A DNA stretch of 17,336 bases from assembly GCA_002383325.1 (NCBI GenBank), contig DFYJ01000023.1, positions 1 through 17,336 of the forward strand, in the 5' to 3' direction. This stretch comes from Candidatus Aminicenantes bacterium UBA4085 (lineage in GTDB: Bacteria > Acidobacteriota > Aminicenantia > Aminicenantales > UBA4085). Positions 6,981 to 13,241 of the stretch are shown here, one piece after another. The number at the start of each line of letters is the position of its first letter. Within the stretch, counting starts at the first letter, position 1. Below the pieces are notes generated by a model. The model worked only from the letters and a program-made list of their open reading frames with translations, was not told the origin of the DNA and made no database searches. Position numbers and translations under genes: made by a program.

Positions 6981-7227
6981 GGTATTTCTTGAGCCCCCGG
7001 ATCAGGGTGACAAGGCCCGAGGCCACCCCCAGCAGAGTCCAGATGATGATCATCCAGGGCTTGGTTCCCAGCCATTTATCCAGCATATAACCGAAGAAAA
7101 GTCCAACCGCGATCGATGCCGGCAGGTTCAGCGCCAGCGAACTCATGGCCCATATGTTGCGCAATCCGCCGCCGCTGCCGCTGCCCTCCGGAGCCGCCTC
7201 TCCCTCGTTCCGCCGCCGGAAGATCAT
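6976..7227 (-). CDS. atpZ: AtpZ/AtpI-family small membrane protein
   Basis: An 83-residue protein with two membrane spans (about 30-48 and 57-76). The signature GLFFGYMLDKWLGTKPW (42-58), with Gly, Leu-Asp and Gly-Thr-x-Pro-Trp, and the following small-residue helix ending in Arg-Gly-Leu-Lys are characteristic of the AtpZ/AtpI (PF09527) family coded at the head of F0F1 clusters, thought to help assembly or Mg2+/Ca2+ handling. The N-terminus is charged and Gly/Ser-rich. It starts four bases after the stop of a 28-codon reading frame, suggesting coupling. Its stop TAG comes from the repeat. About 317 bases of decayed repeats separate it from the atpI-like gene. Confidence 0.8.
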   Translation of the reverse strand: MIFRRRNEGEAAPEGSGSGGGLRNIWAMSSLALNLPASIAVGLFFGYMLDKWLGTKPWMIIIWTLLGVASGLVTLIRGLKKYQ

Positions 7228-7231
7228 ATCC

Positions 7232-7318
7232 CTATTTCTTGCGCCGTGGCACCCTGGCGAACCCGATGATCACGATGACTACAAGCGCAATGACGACAAT
7301 CTCCATTAAGCCGACCAT
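7232..7318 (-). CDS. 28-residue single-span membrane peptide
   Basis: A short frame: ATG at 7318-7316, TAG at 7234-7232. The peptide begins MVGLMEIVVIALVVIVIIG and ends FARVPRRKK: one hydrophobic helix with a strongly basic tail, so it is predicted to be a membrane peptide with its C-terminus in the cytoplasm. A strong Shine-Dalgarno (GAGGAG, six to seven bases before ATG) and the four-base gap to the atpZ-like ATG support expression as the first gene of the F0 cluster. The layout (short N-terminus, one helix, F-x-x-x-P, basic residues) is reminiscent of the first part of TatA, but the amphipathic helix is absent, so I give no name. Confidence 0.55.
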   Translation of the reverse strand: MVGLMEIVVIALVVIVIIGFARVPRRKK

Positions 7319-7541
7319 AGGGGCTCCTCTCTGCAGCCATATGATAGCATATGTCCTCCCGTCGACCCGCCGATTTCGAAAGTGCCGCCGCGTGGCGTCT
7401 CGCGCGGAGCGCTTTGGATAAATTCGACAAAATCGCCGCCCCGAAAGTTCGCACCGACGAACGACACCGCCCTCCCCAATCGCCTCGATCGCCCCCCCTG
7501 ATTGCTGCGCGTTCCCCCAGTTTTCAAATGATCACTCCCGA

Positions 7542-7570
7542 TTGCCCCTCCCCCCCATTTTCGCTAAAAT
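7542..7570 (+). promoter_or_regulatory. Candidate sigma-70 promoter for the epimerase gene
   Basis: TTGCCC (7542-7547, 4/6) and TAAAAT (7565-7570, 5/6) are 17 bases apart. The expected transcription start near 7577 leaves a short leader that holds the GAAAGGA ribosome binding site at 7586-7592. The rest of the divergent gap (7337-7541) shows no gene; a TATCAT word at about 7345 could be the -10 box for the leftward atp series, without a clear -35. Confidence 0.45.
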
Positions 7571-7600
7571 ACGCCCTCCCAACGAGAAAGGATGACCATC

Positions 7601-8593
7601 ATGAAAAAAGCCCTCGTATGCGGCGCCGGCGGCTTCATCGCCTCGCACCTCGTTAAACGCCTCAAGAAGGACGGCTACTGGGTCCGCGGCGTGGACATCA
7701 AGTACCCCGAGTACTCCCCCACCGCCGCCGACGAATTTCTCCTCCTGGACCTGCGCGATCCGGCCGGCTGCCGGGCCGCCCTGGCCCTGCCCCCCGCCTA
7801 CGCTCAGGCCGGCCCCTCGGCTCCCCCCGCCGGCCCCTTCGACGAGGTCTTCCAGCTGGCCGCCGACATGGGCGGCATGGGCTTCATCCACTCGGCCGAG
7901 TGCGAGATCATGCGCAACAGCGCCCTGATCAATATCAACATGACCCACGCCGCGGCCGAGGCGGGCGCCGTCCGCTACTTCTTCTCCTCGTCGGCCTGCG
8001 TCTACCGCGACATGCGCAAGGACGAGGCGGAGCTCAGCGAAGCCGACGCCTACCCGGCCCACCCCGACAACGAATACGGCTGGGAGAAGCTCTACGCCGA
8101 GCGGATGGCCATGGCTTACGGGCGCCGCACCGGCATGATCGTCCGGCTGGCCCGCTTCCAGAACACCTACGGCCCCGAAGGCACCTGGCACGGCGGCCGC
8201 GAGAAGGCCCCGGCCGCCCTCTGCCGCAAGATCGCCGAATGCCCCGACGGCGGCATCATCGAGGTCTGGGGCGACGGCTCGGCCATGCGCGCCTACACCT
8301 ACATCGACGATCTGGTCGACGGCATCGTGCGCCTGATGGCCTCCGACCTGGAGGACGGCGTCAACATCGGCCGCCCCGAATACGTCTCCGTGGACGAGCT
8401 GGTGGCCACGGTCGCCGCCGCGGCCGGCAAGACCATCCACATGAAGCACATCGCGGGCCCTGTCGGGGTCAAGGCCCGCAACTTCACCAACGACCGCATC
8501 CGCTCCACCGGCTGGGATTCCAAGTTCAGTCTGCGCGACGGCATCGCCCGCACCTATCCGTGGATCGAAGCCCAAGTCAAAGCGCACAAATAA
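7601..8593 (+). CDS. GDP-mannose 3,5-epimerase-like NAD-dependent epimerase
   Basis: Extended short-chain dehydrogenase/reductase acting on a nucleotide sugar. With the ATG at 7601 it has 330 residues. The NAD-binding GAGGFI is at 8-13, the catalytic Y159-x3-K163 is present, and LAADMGGMGF (86-95), SSSACVY (129-135) and GTWHGGREKAPAA (194-206) are near-diagnostic for GDP-mannose 3,5-epimerase, which makes GDP-L-galactose (and GDP-L-gulose) in plants. C133 and K202 correspond to the Arabidopsis acid/base pair C145/K217. ATG 7592 is less likely because GAAAGGA (7586-7592) overlaps it but stands eight bases before 7601. The fucokinase-like gene follows on the same strand, pointing to activated deoxy- or L-hexose metabolism. 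Confidence 0.88.
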   Translation: MKKALVCGAGGFIASHLVKRLKKDGYWVRGVDIKYPEYSPTAADEFLLLDLRDPAGCRAALALPPAYAQAGPSAPPAGPFDEVFQLAADMGGMGFIHSAECEIMRNSALININMTHAAAEAGAVRYFFSSSACVYRDMRKDEAELSEADAYPAHPDNEYGWEKLYAERMAMAYGRRTGMIVRLARFQNTYGPEGTWHGGREKAPAALCRKIAECPDGGIIEVWGDGSAMRAYTYIDDLVDGIVRLMASDLEDGVNIGRPEYVSVDELVATVAAAAGKTIHMKHIAGPVGVKARNFTNDRIRSTGWDSKFSLRDGIARTYPWIEAQVKAHK

Positions 8594-8624
8594 ATAGGGG
8601 GGACAGTATACGTAATTCCCTATT
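8593..8624. repeat. Family-3 repeat arm
   Basis: AATAGGGGGGACAGTATACG continuing TAATTCCCTATT starts on the last base of the epimerase stop codon. An almost identical arm (31 bases) stands at 15328-15358, also directly on a stop codon. Its plan GGGG-ACA-N2-ATAC-N2-AA-TTCCC parallels the family-2 arm. No inverted partner is visible. Confidence 0.75.
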
Positions 8625-8637
8625 TCGGGAGTTGATG

Positions 8638-8919
8638 AATTGCGGGACACCATACATAACTCCCGAATTATCTGGGTAGACAGGCCTTCGCCGCCCTAGG
8701 CCTTCGCCGCCCTCAAGCCCTCAAGCCGATAAGGTTAAAGCGTGCCCGATAGAATTCCCGAGCTCCACTCAGTGGCAGGGATGGCAATTCGGGGTATGTC
8801 CAACCCAACCGTATTGGGGCTGGACTTCAATCCTAGTTTGAGCCTCGCTGATCGCACTTGTCCCGTTAATGAACACTTTGTCGTGATAATTCGGGAATTA
8901 TGTATGGTGTCCCGCAATT
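8638..8919. mobile_element. Family-2 MITE-like element, copy 1 (282 bp)
   Basis: Terminal inverted repeats 8638-8671 and 8886-8919 match over 34 bases with one mismatch (AATTGCGGGACACCATACAT and its complement). The interior is not simple: near-tandem GCCTTCGCCGCCCT units lie at about 8684-8714, a further direct CAAGCCCT repeat follows, and a hairpin GTCCA...TGGAC enclosing CCCAA/TTGGG lies at 8798-8825. From 8659 onward it is almost identical, without gaps, to 15855-16146. No credible transposase is encoded, so this looks like a non-autonomous element. Confidence 0.8.
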
Positions 8920-8920
8920 A

Positions 8921-8956
8921 AATAATTCGGGAGTTATGTATGGTGTCCCCCTAATT
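8921..8956. repeat. Extra family-2 arm
   Basis: A second right-type arm, AATTCGGGAGTTATGTATGG then TGTCCCCC, follows element copy 1 directly and is also present after copy 2 (16117-16146), so the two were probably copied as one unit. Confidence 0.8.
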
Positions 8957-8962
8957 ATTTTA

Positions 8963-8968
8963 TATAAT
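8963..8968 (+). promoter_or_regulatory. -10 box next to the kinase start (possible leaderless mRNA)
   Basis: A perfect TATAAT ends eight bases before the ATG at 8977, so transcription would begin at or next to the start codon. No Shine-Dalgarno and no good -35 box are seen; the -35 zone falls in the repeat arm. Confidence 0.4.
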
Positions 8969-8976
8969 GGGCCCGA

Positions 8977-10608
8977 ATGAACGACGCCATCAAGCCGCTG
9001 TTCGACCCCGCCGGCGCGTTTTCCGCCGCCGACCTGGCCCGCGTCCTGACCGCGGTCCCGCCCGCTGATCGCGCGGACATCGTGCGGGACACTCTCGCTT
9101 CGGCCTATGCAGCCTTCCATAAATCCTCCGGACGAACGGCCAAAGCCTACGCCGCGCCCGGCCTCGAGAACCTCCATCTTGCCCGCATCCTGCACACCCT
9201 GGGCTCGGCTCTGGAGCGCGCCTCCCTGCCCTCCGCCTCCCCCCGCCTGTCCCCCTCCGCCGCCCGCTCCCTCGTCGCCAACTCCTGCGCCGTTCTACCT
9301 CCGGCCGTTCTCTTCTGGCTGGAATCGATCGGCCTGCCGGCGCCATCCCCGGCCCGGTCCCCCTCTTCCTCCGCCCTCTCTTCCGCGGCCTGGCCCCGCC
9401 TGGCCCGCGACGCCGCCTTCGAGACCATCGGCCGCACCATCGTTCTGACCCGCACCGGCCGCGCCACCTCCCCCCGCAACGCCCTGCGCGCCGACGAGAT
9501 CATCTGGGGGCGCTCCCCCGCCCGCCTCGACCTCGGCGGCGGCTGGTCCGACACGCCCCCCTACTCCCTGGAGCACGGCGGCTGCGTCATCAACGCCGCG
9601 GTCGACCTCAACGGCCAGCCCCCCATCCAGGTCTTCGCCCGGGTCATCGAGGCGCCCGAGATCCGCATCAACTCCATCGACCACGGCTCGCGCTTGACCG
9701 TTCGCACTTTCGACGAGCTGCTGGACTATCGCACCGCCACCAGCCAGTTCGGTCTGGCCAAGGCCGCCCTGACCCTCTCCGGCTTCGCCCCCCACACCGC
9801 GCCCTGGCCGCCCGCCGCGCGCCGCTCGCTCTCTTCCATGCTCCGCCACTTCGGCGGCGGCATCGAGCTCAACACACTGGCTGCCATCCCCAGCGGCAGC
9901 GGCCTCGGCACTTCCAGCATCATGGGCGCGGTCCTCGTGGCTGTTATCCGGCGCATGATCGGCGACCGCCCGTCCGAGCGCGAGCTCTTCCACGCCGTGC
10001 TCAAGCTGGAGCAGGAGCTGACCACCGGCGGCGGCTGGCAGGACCAGATCGGCGGCGTCCTGCCGGGCGTCAAGGTGATCACCTCGGGCCCTGGACTCGT
10101 GCCCGACCCCTGGATCCACTACGTCATGCCCGACCTTCTCGACCCGCGCCTCAACGGCGGCGCGACCCTGCTCTATTACACCGGCATCCGCCGCCTGGCC
10201 AAGAACATCCTGCGCTATGTCGTGGGCAACTACCTCGACCGCGACGCCTCCGCCCTGGATACGCTTCAGGCCCTGAGCGCCTACCCCGCCGAGATGCGCG
10301 AAGCCATGGCCGCCAAGGACCCGCGCGCCTTCGGCCGCCTGATCGACGTCGCCTGGCTCCTGAACAAGCGCATCGACCCCGATTCGACCACTCCCGATAT
10401 CGAGGCCATCCTCGCGCGCATCCGCCCGCACGTTCACGGGGCCAAACTGCTGGGCGCGGGCGGCGGCGGTTTCCTGCTGATCGCGGGCAAATCGCCCAAG
10501 GACGCGGCAGCCGTGCGCCGCGGCCTGACGGCCCATCCGCCCAACGCCCGAGCCCGCTTTTTCGACTACCAGATCAGCGGCTGCGGCCTGACCGTCACCG
10601 TTTGTTGA
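8977..10608 (+). CDS. Fucokinase-type GHMP sugar kinase
   Basis: A 543-residue protein. Residues about 175-543 match the C-terminal kinase half of bifunctional fucokinase/GDP-fucose pyrophosphorylase (Bacteroides Fkp, plant FKGP): sugar-site GRSPARLDLGGGWSDTPPY (178-196), ATP loop IPSGSGLGTSS (304-314), GGGWQDQ (351-357), and LLGAGGGGF (491-499). It should phosphorylate the anomeric carbon of L-fucose or a similar sugar such as L-galactose. Residues 1-175, helical and then Ala/Ser/Pro-rich, resemble the linker before the kinase in Fkp; the pyrophosphorylase domain is absent. A heptose 7-phosphate kinase-like substrate is a less likely alternative, since those proteins are shorter. It follows the epimerase across a repeat block. 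Confidence 0.85.
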   Translation: MNDAIKPLFDPAGAFSAADLARVLTAVPPADRADIVRDTLASAYAAFHKSSGRTAKAYAAPGLENLHLARILHTLGSALERASLPSASPRLSPSAARSLVANSCAVLPPAVLFWLESIGLPAPSPARSPSSSALSSAAWPRLARDAAFETIGRTIVLTRTGRATSPRNALRADEIIWGRSPARLDLGGGWSDTPPYSLEHGGCVINAAVDLNGQPPIQVFARVIEAPEIRINSIDHGSRLTVRTFDELLDYRTATSQFGLAKAALTLSGFAPHTAPWPPAARRSLSSMLRHFGGGIELNTLAAIPSGSGLGTSSIMGAVLVAVIRRMIGDRPSERELFHAVLKLEQELTTGGGWQDQIGGVLPGVKVITSGPGLVPDPWIHYVMPDLLDPRLNGGATLLYYTGIRRLAKNILRYVVGNYLDRDASALDTLQALSAYPAEMREAMAAKDPRAFGRLIDVAWLLNKRIDPDSTTPDIEAILARIRPHVHGAKLLGAGGGGFLLIAGKSPKDAAAVRRGLTAHPPNARARFFDYQISGCGLTVTVC

Positions 10609-10622
10609 CGACCGCCGATATT

Positions 10623-10747
10623 AATTGGGGGACACCATACATAACTCCCGAATTATTTCGTCTACTTTGGTTGACGATTAGATTGAAGATCGACGCTTTC
10701 CGCTACGATGATGCGAATTCGGGGATTATGTATGGTGTCCCCCAATT
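10623..10747. repeat. Family-2 inverted-repeat element (125 bp)
   Basis: Arms 10623-10654 and 10716-10747 are 32-base inverted repeats with two mismatches (AATTGGGGGACACCATACAT...). The 61-base interior differs from the other family-2 elements. It lies 14 bases after the kinase stop. Confidence 0.88.
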
Positions 10748-10798
10748 GCCAGGCGCGCAGGGCGTCATCAGCCGGCAGCAGGCCCCCATCCCAGGAAT

Positions 10799-10831
10799 AA
10801 TTCGGGAGTTATGTATGGTGTCCCCCTAATT
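10799..10831. repeat. Solo family-2 arm
   Basis: A single right-type arm (AATTCGGGAGTTATGTATGG then TGTCCCCCTAATT) without a partner. It stands just downstream of the leftward pilin terminator, between convergent genes. Confidence 0.8.
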
Positions 10832-10837
10832 ATTTCC

Positions 10838-10879
10838 CCCGAAAAAAGAAAAAGGGCCGGGTCTTGCGACCCGGCCCTT
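10838..10879 (-). terminator. Intrinsic terminator of the pilin gene
   Basis: A perfect 12-base stem (10852-10863 with 10868-10879; AAGGGCCGGGTC) with a four-base loop is followed on the leftward strand by a T-rich run (TTTTTCTTTTTTC). It lies about 33 bases past the pilin stop codon. Confidence 0.92.
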
Positions 10880-10911
10880 GCCGGTTGCGTATCTCTCAGG
10901 CTGCTCGATCG

Positions 10912-11436
10912 TCAGGTCCCGGAAACGCCGGCCCGGGGACCGCGGATGAACGCCCCGTTCAGCGAGATCAGGTCCTTCTCGAAGTCCGCCGTCGTCGAGA
11001 TCGTGTACAGGCCCGACTCCGGAGTGGCCGCCGTGTAGGTGAAGCTCTCCAGCGCGCCGCCCCGGCCATAGGAGGACACCAGGAAATCGTCCACCGCCGA
11101 GCCCGAAAGCCCGTAGTTCCCGTCCACCGCCGTGCCCGTGTAGATCTTGAAGTTCGTCCCCCACTGATCCTTGGTCGGGAGAACCTTGATGTACATCGGC
11201 GATAGGGCGCTCTTCAGCGTGGTGCTGATGTCGCCGCTGTTGGCCGGGGGCGTGGCCTTGTCGGTCACGTAGTCCGTGATGGTGGTGGCCATCGTCGAGA
11301 TGTCCTTCTGGGTCCCGCGGACCTTGGCCTTCTGCAGGGCCGTCATGGCGTTGGGCACCAACAGCGCGGCCAGGATGCCGATGATCGCGACGACGATCAG
11401 CAGCTCGATCAGGGTGAAGCCTTTCTGCTTCTTCAT
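10912..11436 (-). CDS. Type IV pilin / GspG-like pseudopilin
   Basis: A 174-residue exported pilin subunit. The class III leader MKKQKG is cut before F7, and E11 is the conserved Glu at mature position 5, followed by the hydrophobic assembly helix (to about 30). The globular part has LPTKDQWGTNFKIYTG (86-101), like the DPWGxPY region of major pseudopilins (GspG), so it may belong to type IV pili or a type II secretion system. Processing would need a PilD peptidase, which is not present here. AAGGAGG (11450-11444) lies seven bases before ATG, a sigma-54 type promoter precedes it and an intrinsic terminator follows, so it is a strongly expressed single-gene unit (inference). Confidence 0.92.
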   Translation of the reverse strand: MKKQKGFTLIELLIVVAIIGILAALLVPNAMTALQKAKVRGTQKDISTMATTITDYVTDKATPPANSGDISTTLKSALSPMYIKVLPTKDQWGTNFKIYTGTAVDGNYGLSGSAVDDFLVSSYGRGGALESFTYTAATPESGLYTISTTADFEKDLISLNGAFIRGPRAGVSGT

Positions 11437-11501
11437 AGTTGAACCTCCTTGAGTTCTTTTTTGTCTCTCTTGCGATCCTCGCTCGAGGACACCCTTCTAT
11501 T

Positions 11502-11517
11502 GCGCGTTACGTGCCAA
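11502..11517 (-). promoter_or_regulatory. Sigma-54 promoter of the pilin gene
   Basis: Leftward TTGGCACG-N4-GCGCA: the -24 TGGCACG (11516-11510) is a full match and the -12 GC (11503-11502) stands at the exact required spacing, although TT of the -12 TTGC is replaced. Transcription would start near 11490, about 54 bases before ATG. Sigma-54 control is well known for pilA genes. Confidence 0.7.
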
Positions 11518-11597
11518 GTTGTATTATGTTTATTTGCAACGCATTGAAAAAGGCTAGCTCCCAAATAGGCCCCAAAACGCGACAATATTTGGCCCGT

Positions 11598-11616
11598 AGT
11601 GACAATTTACGTCACT
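11598..11616. promoter_or_regulatory. Inverted repeat upstream of the sigma-54 promoter
   Basis: AGTGAC-N7-GTCACT is an exact six-base inverted repeat about 80-100 bases upstream of the -24 box, the usual distance for an activator (PilR/NtrC-like) binding site. The assignment as an enhancer is inferred from position only. The remaining gap to 11857 shows no gene; it contains a small GGCC-rich stem near 11838-11852 just past the stop of the next leftward gene. Confidence 0.4.
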
Positions 11617-11857
11617 TTTTCCCGATTGAGATTAGCCTTTAATCCCCGGGGGGTAGCCTCCCGCAAATAGGCCGCCTAAGCGAACCGCTCCCCCCTTGCC
11701 GCGCCCACGATAGAACGGCTATTAGGCAGACATGCCAGACAACTCCCGCTCACCAAAAGCCATATCTTGTGAATAATTGGTCGCGGCGCGCGATTGACGC
11801 CGCCCGTCGGCTTTATCGGCCCTTCGCCTTTCGTTCGGCCTTTCGGCCGCCGCCGCG

Positions 11858-12310
11858 TTAGATCTTCTTTCCAACGATGATCTGCCCGCCGCTGATGACC
11901 TCTTCGATCTGGTCGCCGGCGGCCAGCCCGGCCTTCTCGATCGACTCGGCCGACAGAGCGTATTTGAGCTTGCCCTTGGCGGTCTTGCCGATGGCCGTCT
12001 TCTTGCTCTTGGCCCGCCCGCGCTTGCCGACCACCTCGTAGAAGTTCGCGATCTTGGTGTTCAGCTCCTCGGGCAGCGACTCGCCGTAGATCAGGGTCAC
12101 GCCCTCGATGCACTTTTTGTAGAGCCGCTTGCCTTGGCCCATATCGCCGAGCCCCAGCTGGTCCATAAAGGCTTGGAAGCTGTCGGTGTTTCTCCAGACC
12201 GGTATATGCTCGCGCGCTTGGAAACGGACGCGGGCCTTTCTCGGCTTGATCGTCTTGACCGCCTTGGCCGCCTTGGTAGCTTTGTTCAGGGAACCGGGTC
12301 GTCTGCCCAT
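11858..12310 (-). CDS. Basic AT-hook-like protein of unknown function
   Basis: A 150-residue, strongly basic protein. The N-terminus GRRPGSLNKATKAAK (2-16) is like the AT-hook core (GRP flanked by basic residues) seen in minor-groove DNA binders; a second basic patch KRGRAKSKK lies at 96-104. The middle (about 35-95) looks globular and helical, and the end (115-150, LSAESIEKAGLAAGDQIEEV...) looks like a small beta domain reminiscent of SpoVT/AbrB folds, without certainty. DNA binding is inferred, and I do not recognise the family. AGGAGA lies six bases before ATG and a good promoter precedes it. It is not linked in an operon to its neighbours. Confidence 0.75.
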   Translation of the reverse strand: MGRRPGSLNKATKAAKAVKTIKPRKARVRFQAREHIPVWRNTDSFQAFMDQLGLGDMGQGKRLYKKCIEGVTLIYGESLPEELNTKIANFYEVVGKRGRAKSKKTAIGKTAKGKLKYALSAESIEKAGLAAGDQIEEVISGGQIIVGKKI

Positions 12311-12346
12311 GGATGATCTCCTAAAAATGGTGATTGAGAGGAAAAT

Positions 12347-12375
12347 AATGTATATTAAAGGCTCTATTAAGTCAA
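12347..12375 (-). promoter_or_regulatory. Sigma-70 promoter of the basic protein gene
   Basis: Leftward TTGACT (12375-12370, 5/6) and TACATT (12352-12347, 4/6) are separated by 17 bases in A+T-rich DNA. Expected transcription start near 12340, leader about 30 bases with Shine-Dalgarno AGGAGA. Confidence 0.6.
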
Positions 12376-12629
12376 TTAAATAAAATAATCATCGTTTTTC
12401 GTCGATTCTCCATCAACTTATGCGTATTTATTCCATTATTTCCTATTATCGAAACAAAAGTTGGATCCATTAAGCCGGAGCGGCACAAAGGTCCGGGTGG
12501 CGCGCAAGCCCAAGCCAGAGCGGTACGTAAGCCATGGTGGCACGGTGCGATAAATGTAAACTCCGCCGCCCCCGGGGATCCACGCGCGTCCCCGGCGATG
12601 GCCCGCAGCTCCAGTCGGATGCTGTTTTT
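12376..12629. other. Gene-free gap with an A+T-rich half
   Basis: From 12376 to about 12470 the DNA is clearly A+T-rich (for example ATTTATTCCATTATTTCC), unlike the rest of the window; from 12470 to 12629 it is G+C-rich again. No coding frame with a ribosome binding site, tRNA or repeat arm was found. Confidence 0.4.
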
Positions 12630-12839
12630 TTAGGTGCTCACCCCAGCGCCGACTCCCACCGTGGCGCGGCGCTTGATGTAGTCCACCAGCGTCTCGCTGG
12701 CCGGGCAGATCTGATCCAGCTCGGCGATGATGCCGGGCTTGGCGGTCAGACCCTCAGGCCCAACGACGGCCAGCGTCTCGTTGGAGCCGTCGACGACGAA
12801 ATACTTTTCGCCGATTTTGCGGAATACAAAATTCACCAT
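12630..12839 (-). CDS. 69-residue protein of unknown function
   Basis: The peptide begins MVNFVFRKIGEKYFVVDG and continues with VVGPEGLTAKPG and a helix ELDQICPASETLVDYIKRR. It appears soluble and compact, with a beta-rich first half (a strand, a turn around DGSNE, another strand) and a helical second half. I do not recognise the family. The start at 12839 is chosen because GGGGGAGG stands just before it; a longer frame from 12890 would run through a hairpin and lacks its own binding site. Codon third positions are mostly G/C, as in genuine genes here. Confidence 0.65.
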   Translation of the reverse strand: MVNFVFRKIGEKYFVVDGSNETLAVVGPEGLTAKPGIIAELDQICPASETLVDYIKRRATVGVGAGVST

Positions 12840-12840
12840 A

Positions 12841-12862
12841 TCAACCTCCCCCGAGAGGTTGA
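12841..12862 (-). promoter_or_regulatory. Hairpin covering the ribosome binding site
   Basis: In the leftward mRNA, TCAACCTC pairs perfectly with GAGGTTGA across a six-base loop, ending one base before AUG. The Shine-Dalgarno (GGGGGAGG) lies in the loop and right arm, so the fold would hide it. This suggests translational control. Confidence 0.5.
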
Positions 12863-13241
12863 AGATAAGCCCCCGCGCCGCCCTTGTCAAGCGAGTTCAT
12901 CGGGCCGCCCGTCGCCGGCGCCCGCGCGATCTCCGAATTGAGGGATGCGGGCTCGGCATAGGATGCGTGTAAAATTCCGTCAACAGCCCCCCGGGGGGAG
13001 GGAGAAGGGGAAGTGATGAGGAGTCGCCATAAGTTGACGAAATAATTCGGGAGTTATTAGAAGTCCCACAATAGAATGGAGTTGTTTTTCTTGGCTCTAC
13101 CGCAATATCTCGGGAAATCTTCCGATTAGATACATCGCTTCTTTTCAGCATCGATTTAGTTTCAGGCTGACTGTGTCCGGACAATTATGGGAGTATTAGT
13201 ATGTATGGTGTCCCCCAACTATATGAAGGTATAATCCGCCC
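12863..13241. repeat. Intergenic region with decayed family-2 arms
   Basis: From 12863 to 13043 I see no feature. AATTCGGGAGTTATTAGAAG plus TCCCACA (13044-13070) is a degenerate family-2 arm; AATTATGGGAGTATTAGTAT then GTATGGTGTCCCCC (13183-13218) is another in the same orientation with an insertion. The segment between them shares ATAGAATGG-AGTT with the interior of the element at 15359. It is probably an old, rearranged copy. Confidence 0.6.
13230..13235 (+). promoter_or_regulatory. -10 box next to the hydrolase-like gene start
   Basis: A perfect TATAAT ends six bases before the ATG at 13242, predicting a leaderless message. The only purine-rich stretch, GAAGG at 13225-13229, is too far upstream (and before the transcription start) to act as a Shine-Dalgarno. 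No clear -35 box. Confidence 0.4.

Noticed and set aside
480..7000. CRISPR array
   Set aside because: The repeats are palindromic, in both orientations, between genes and irregularly spaced; there are no short uniform spacers and no cas genes.
7532..8653. 373-codon leftward frame opposite the epimerase
   Set aside because: Antisense shadow; the epimerase motifs on the other strand are decisive.
8735..8917. 60-codon leftward frame in the repeat, also at 15931-16113
   Set aside because: It starts in the inverted-repeat arm, has no ribosome binding site, and its differences between copies change amino acids freely; the frame is a by-product of the repeated DNA.
8638..8919. Insertion sequence carrying its own transposase
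   Set aside because: No frame inside either copy shows DDE, HUH or tyrosine transposase motifs; the body is too short.
9295..10536. 413-codon leftward frame opposite the kinase
   Set aside because: Antisense shadow of a gene with clear GHMP kinase motifs.
11643..11857. tRNA or other structured RNA gene
   Set aside because: I looked for cloverleaf arms and TTC-type loops and found only short GGCC stems.
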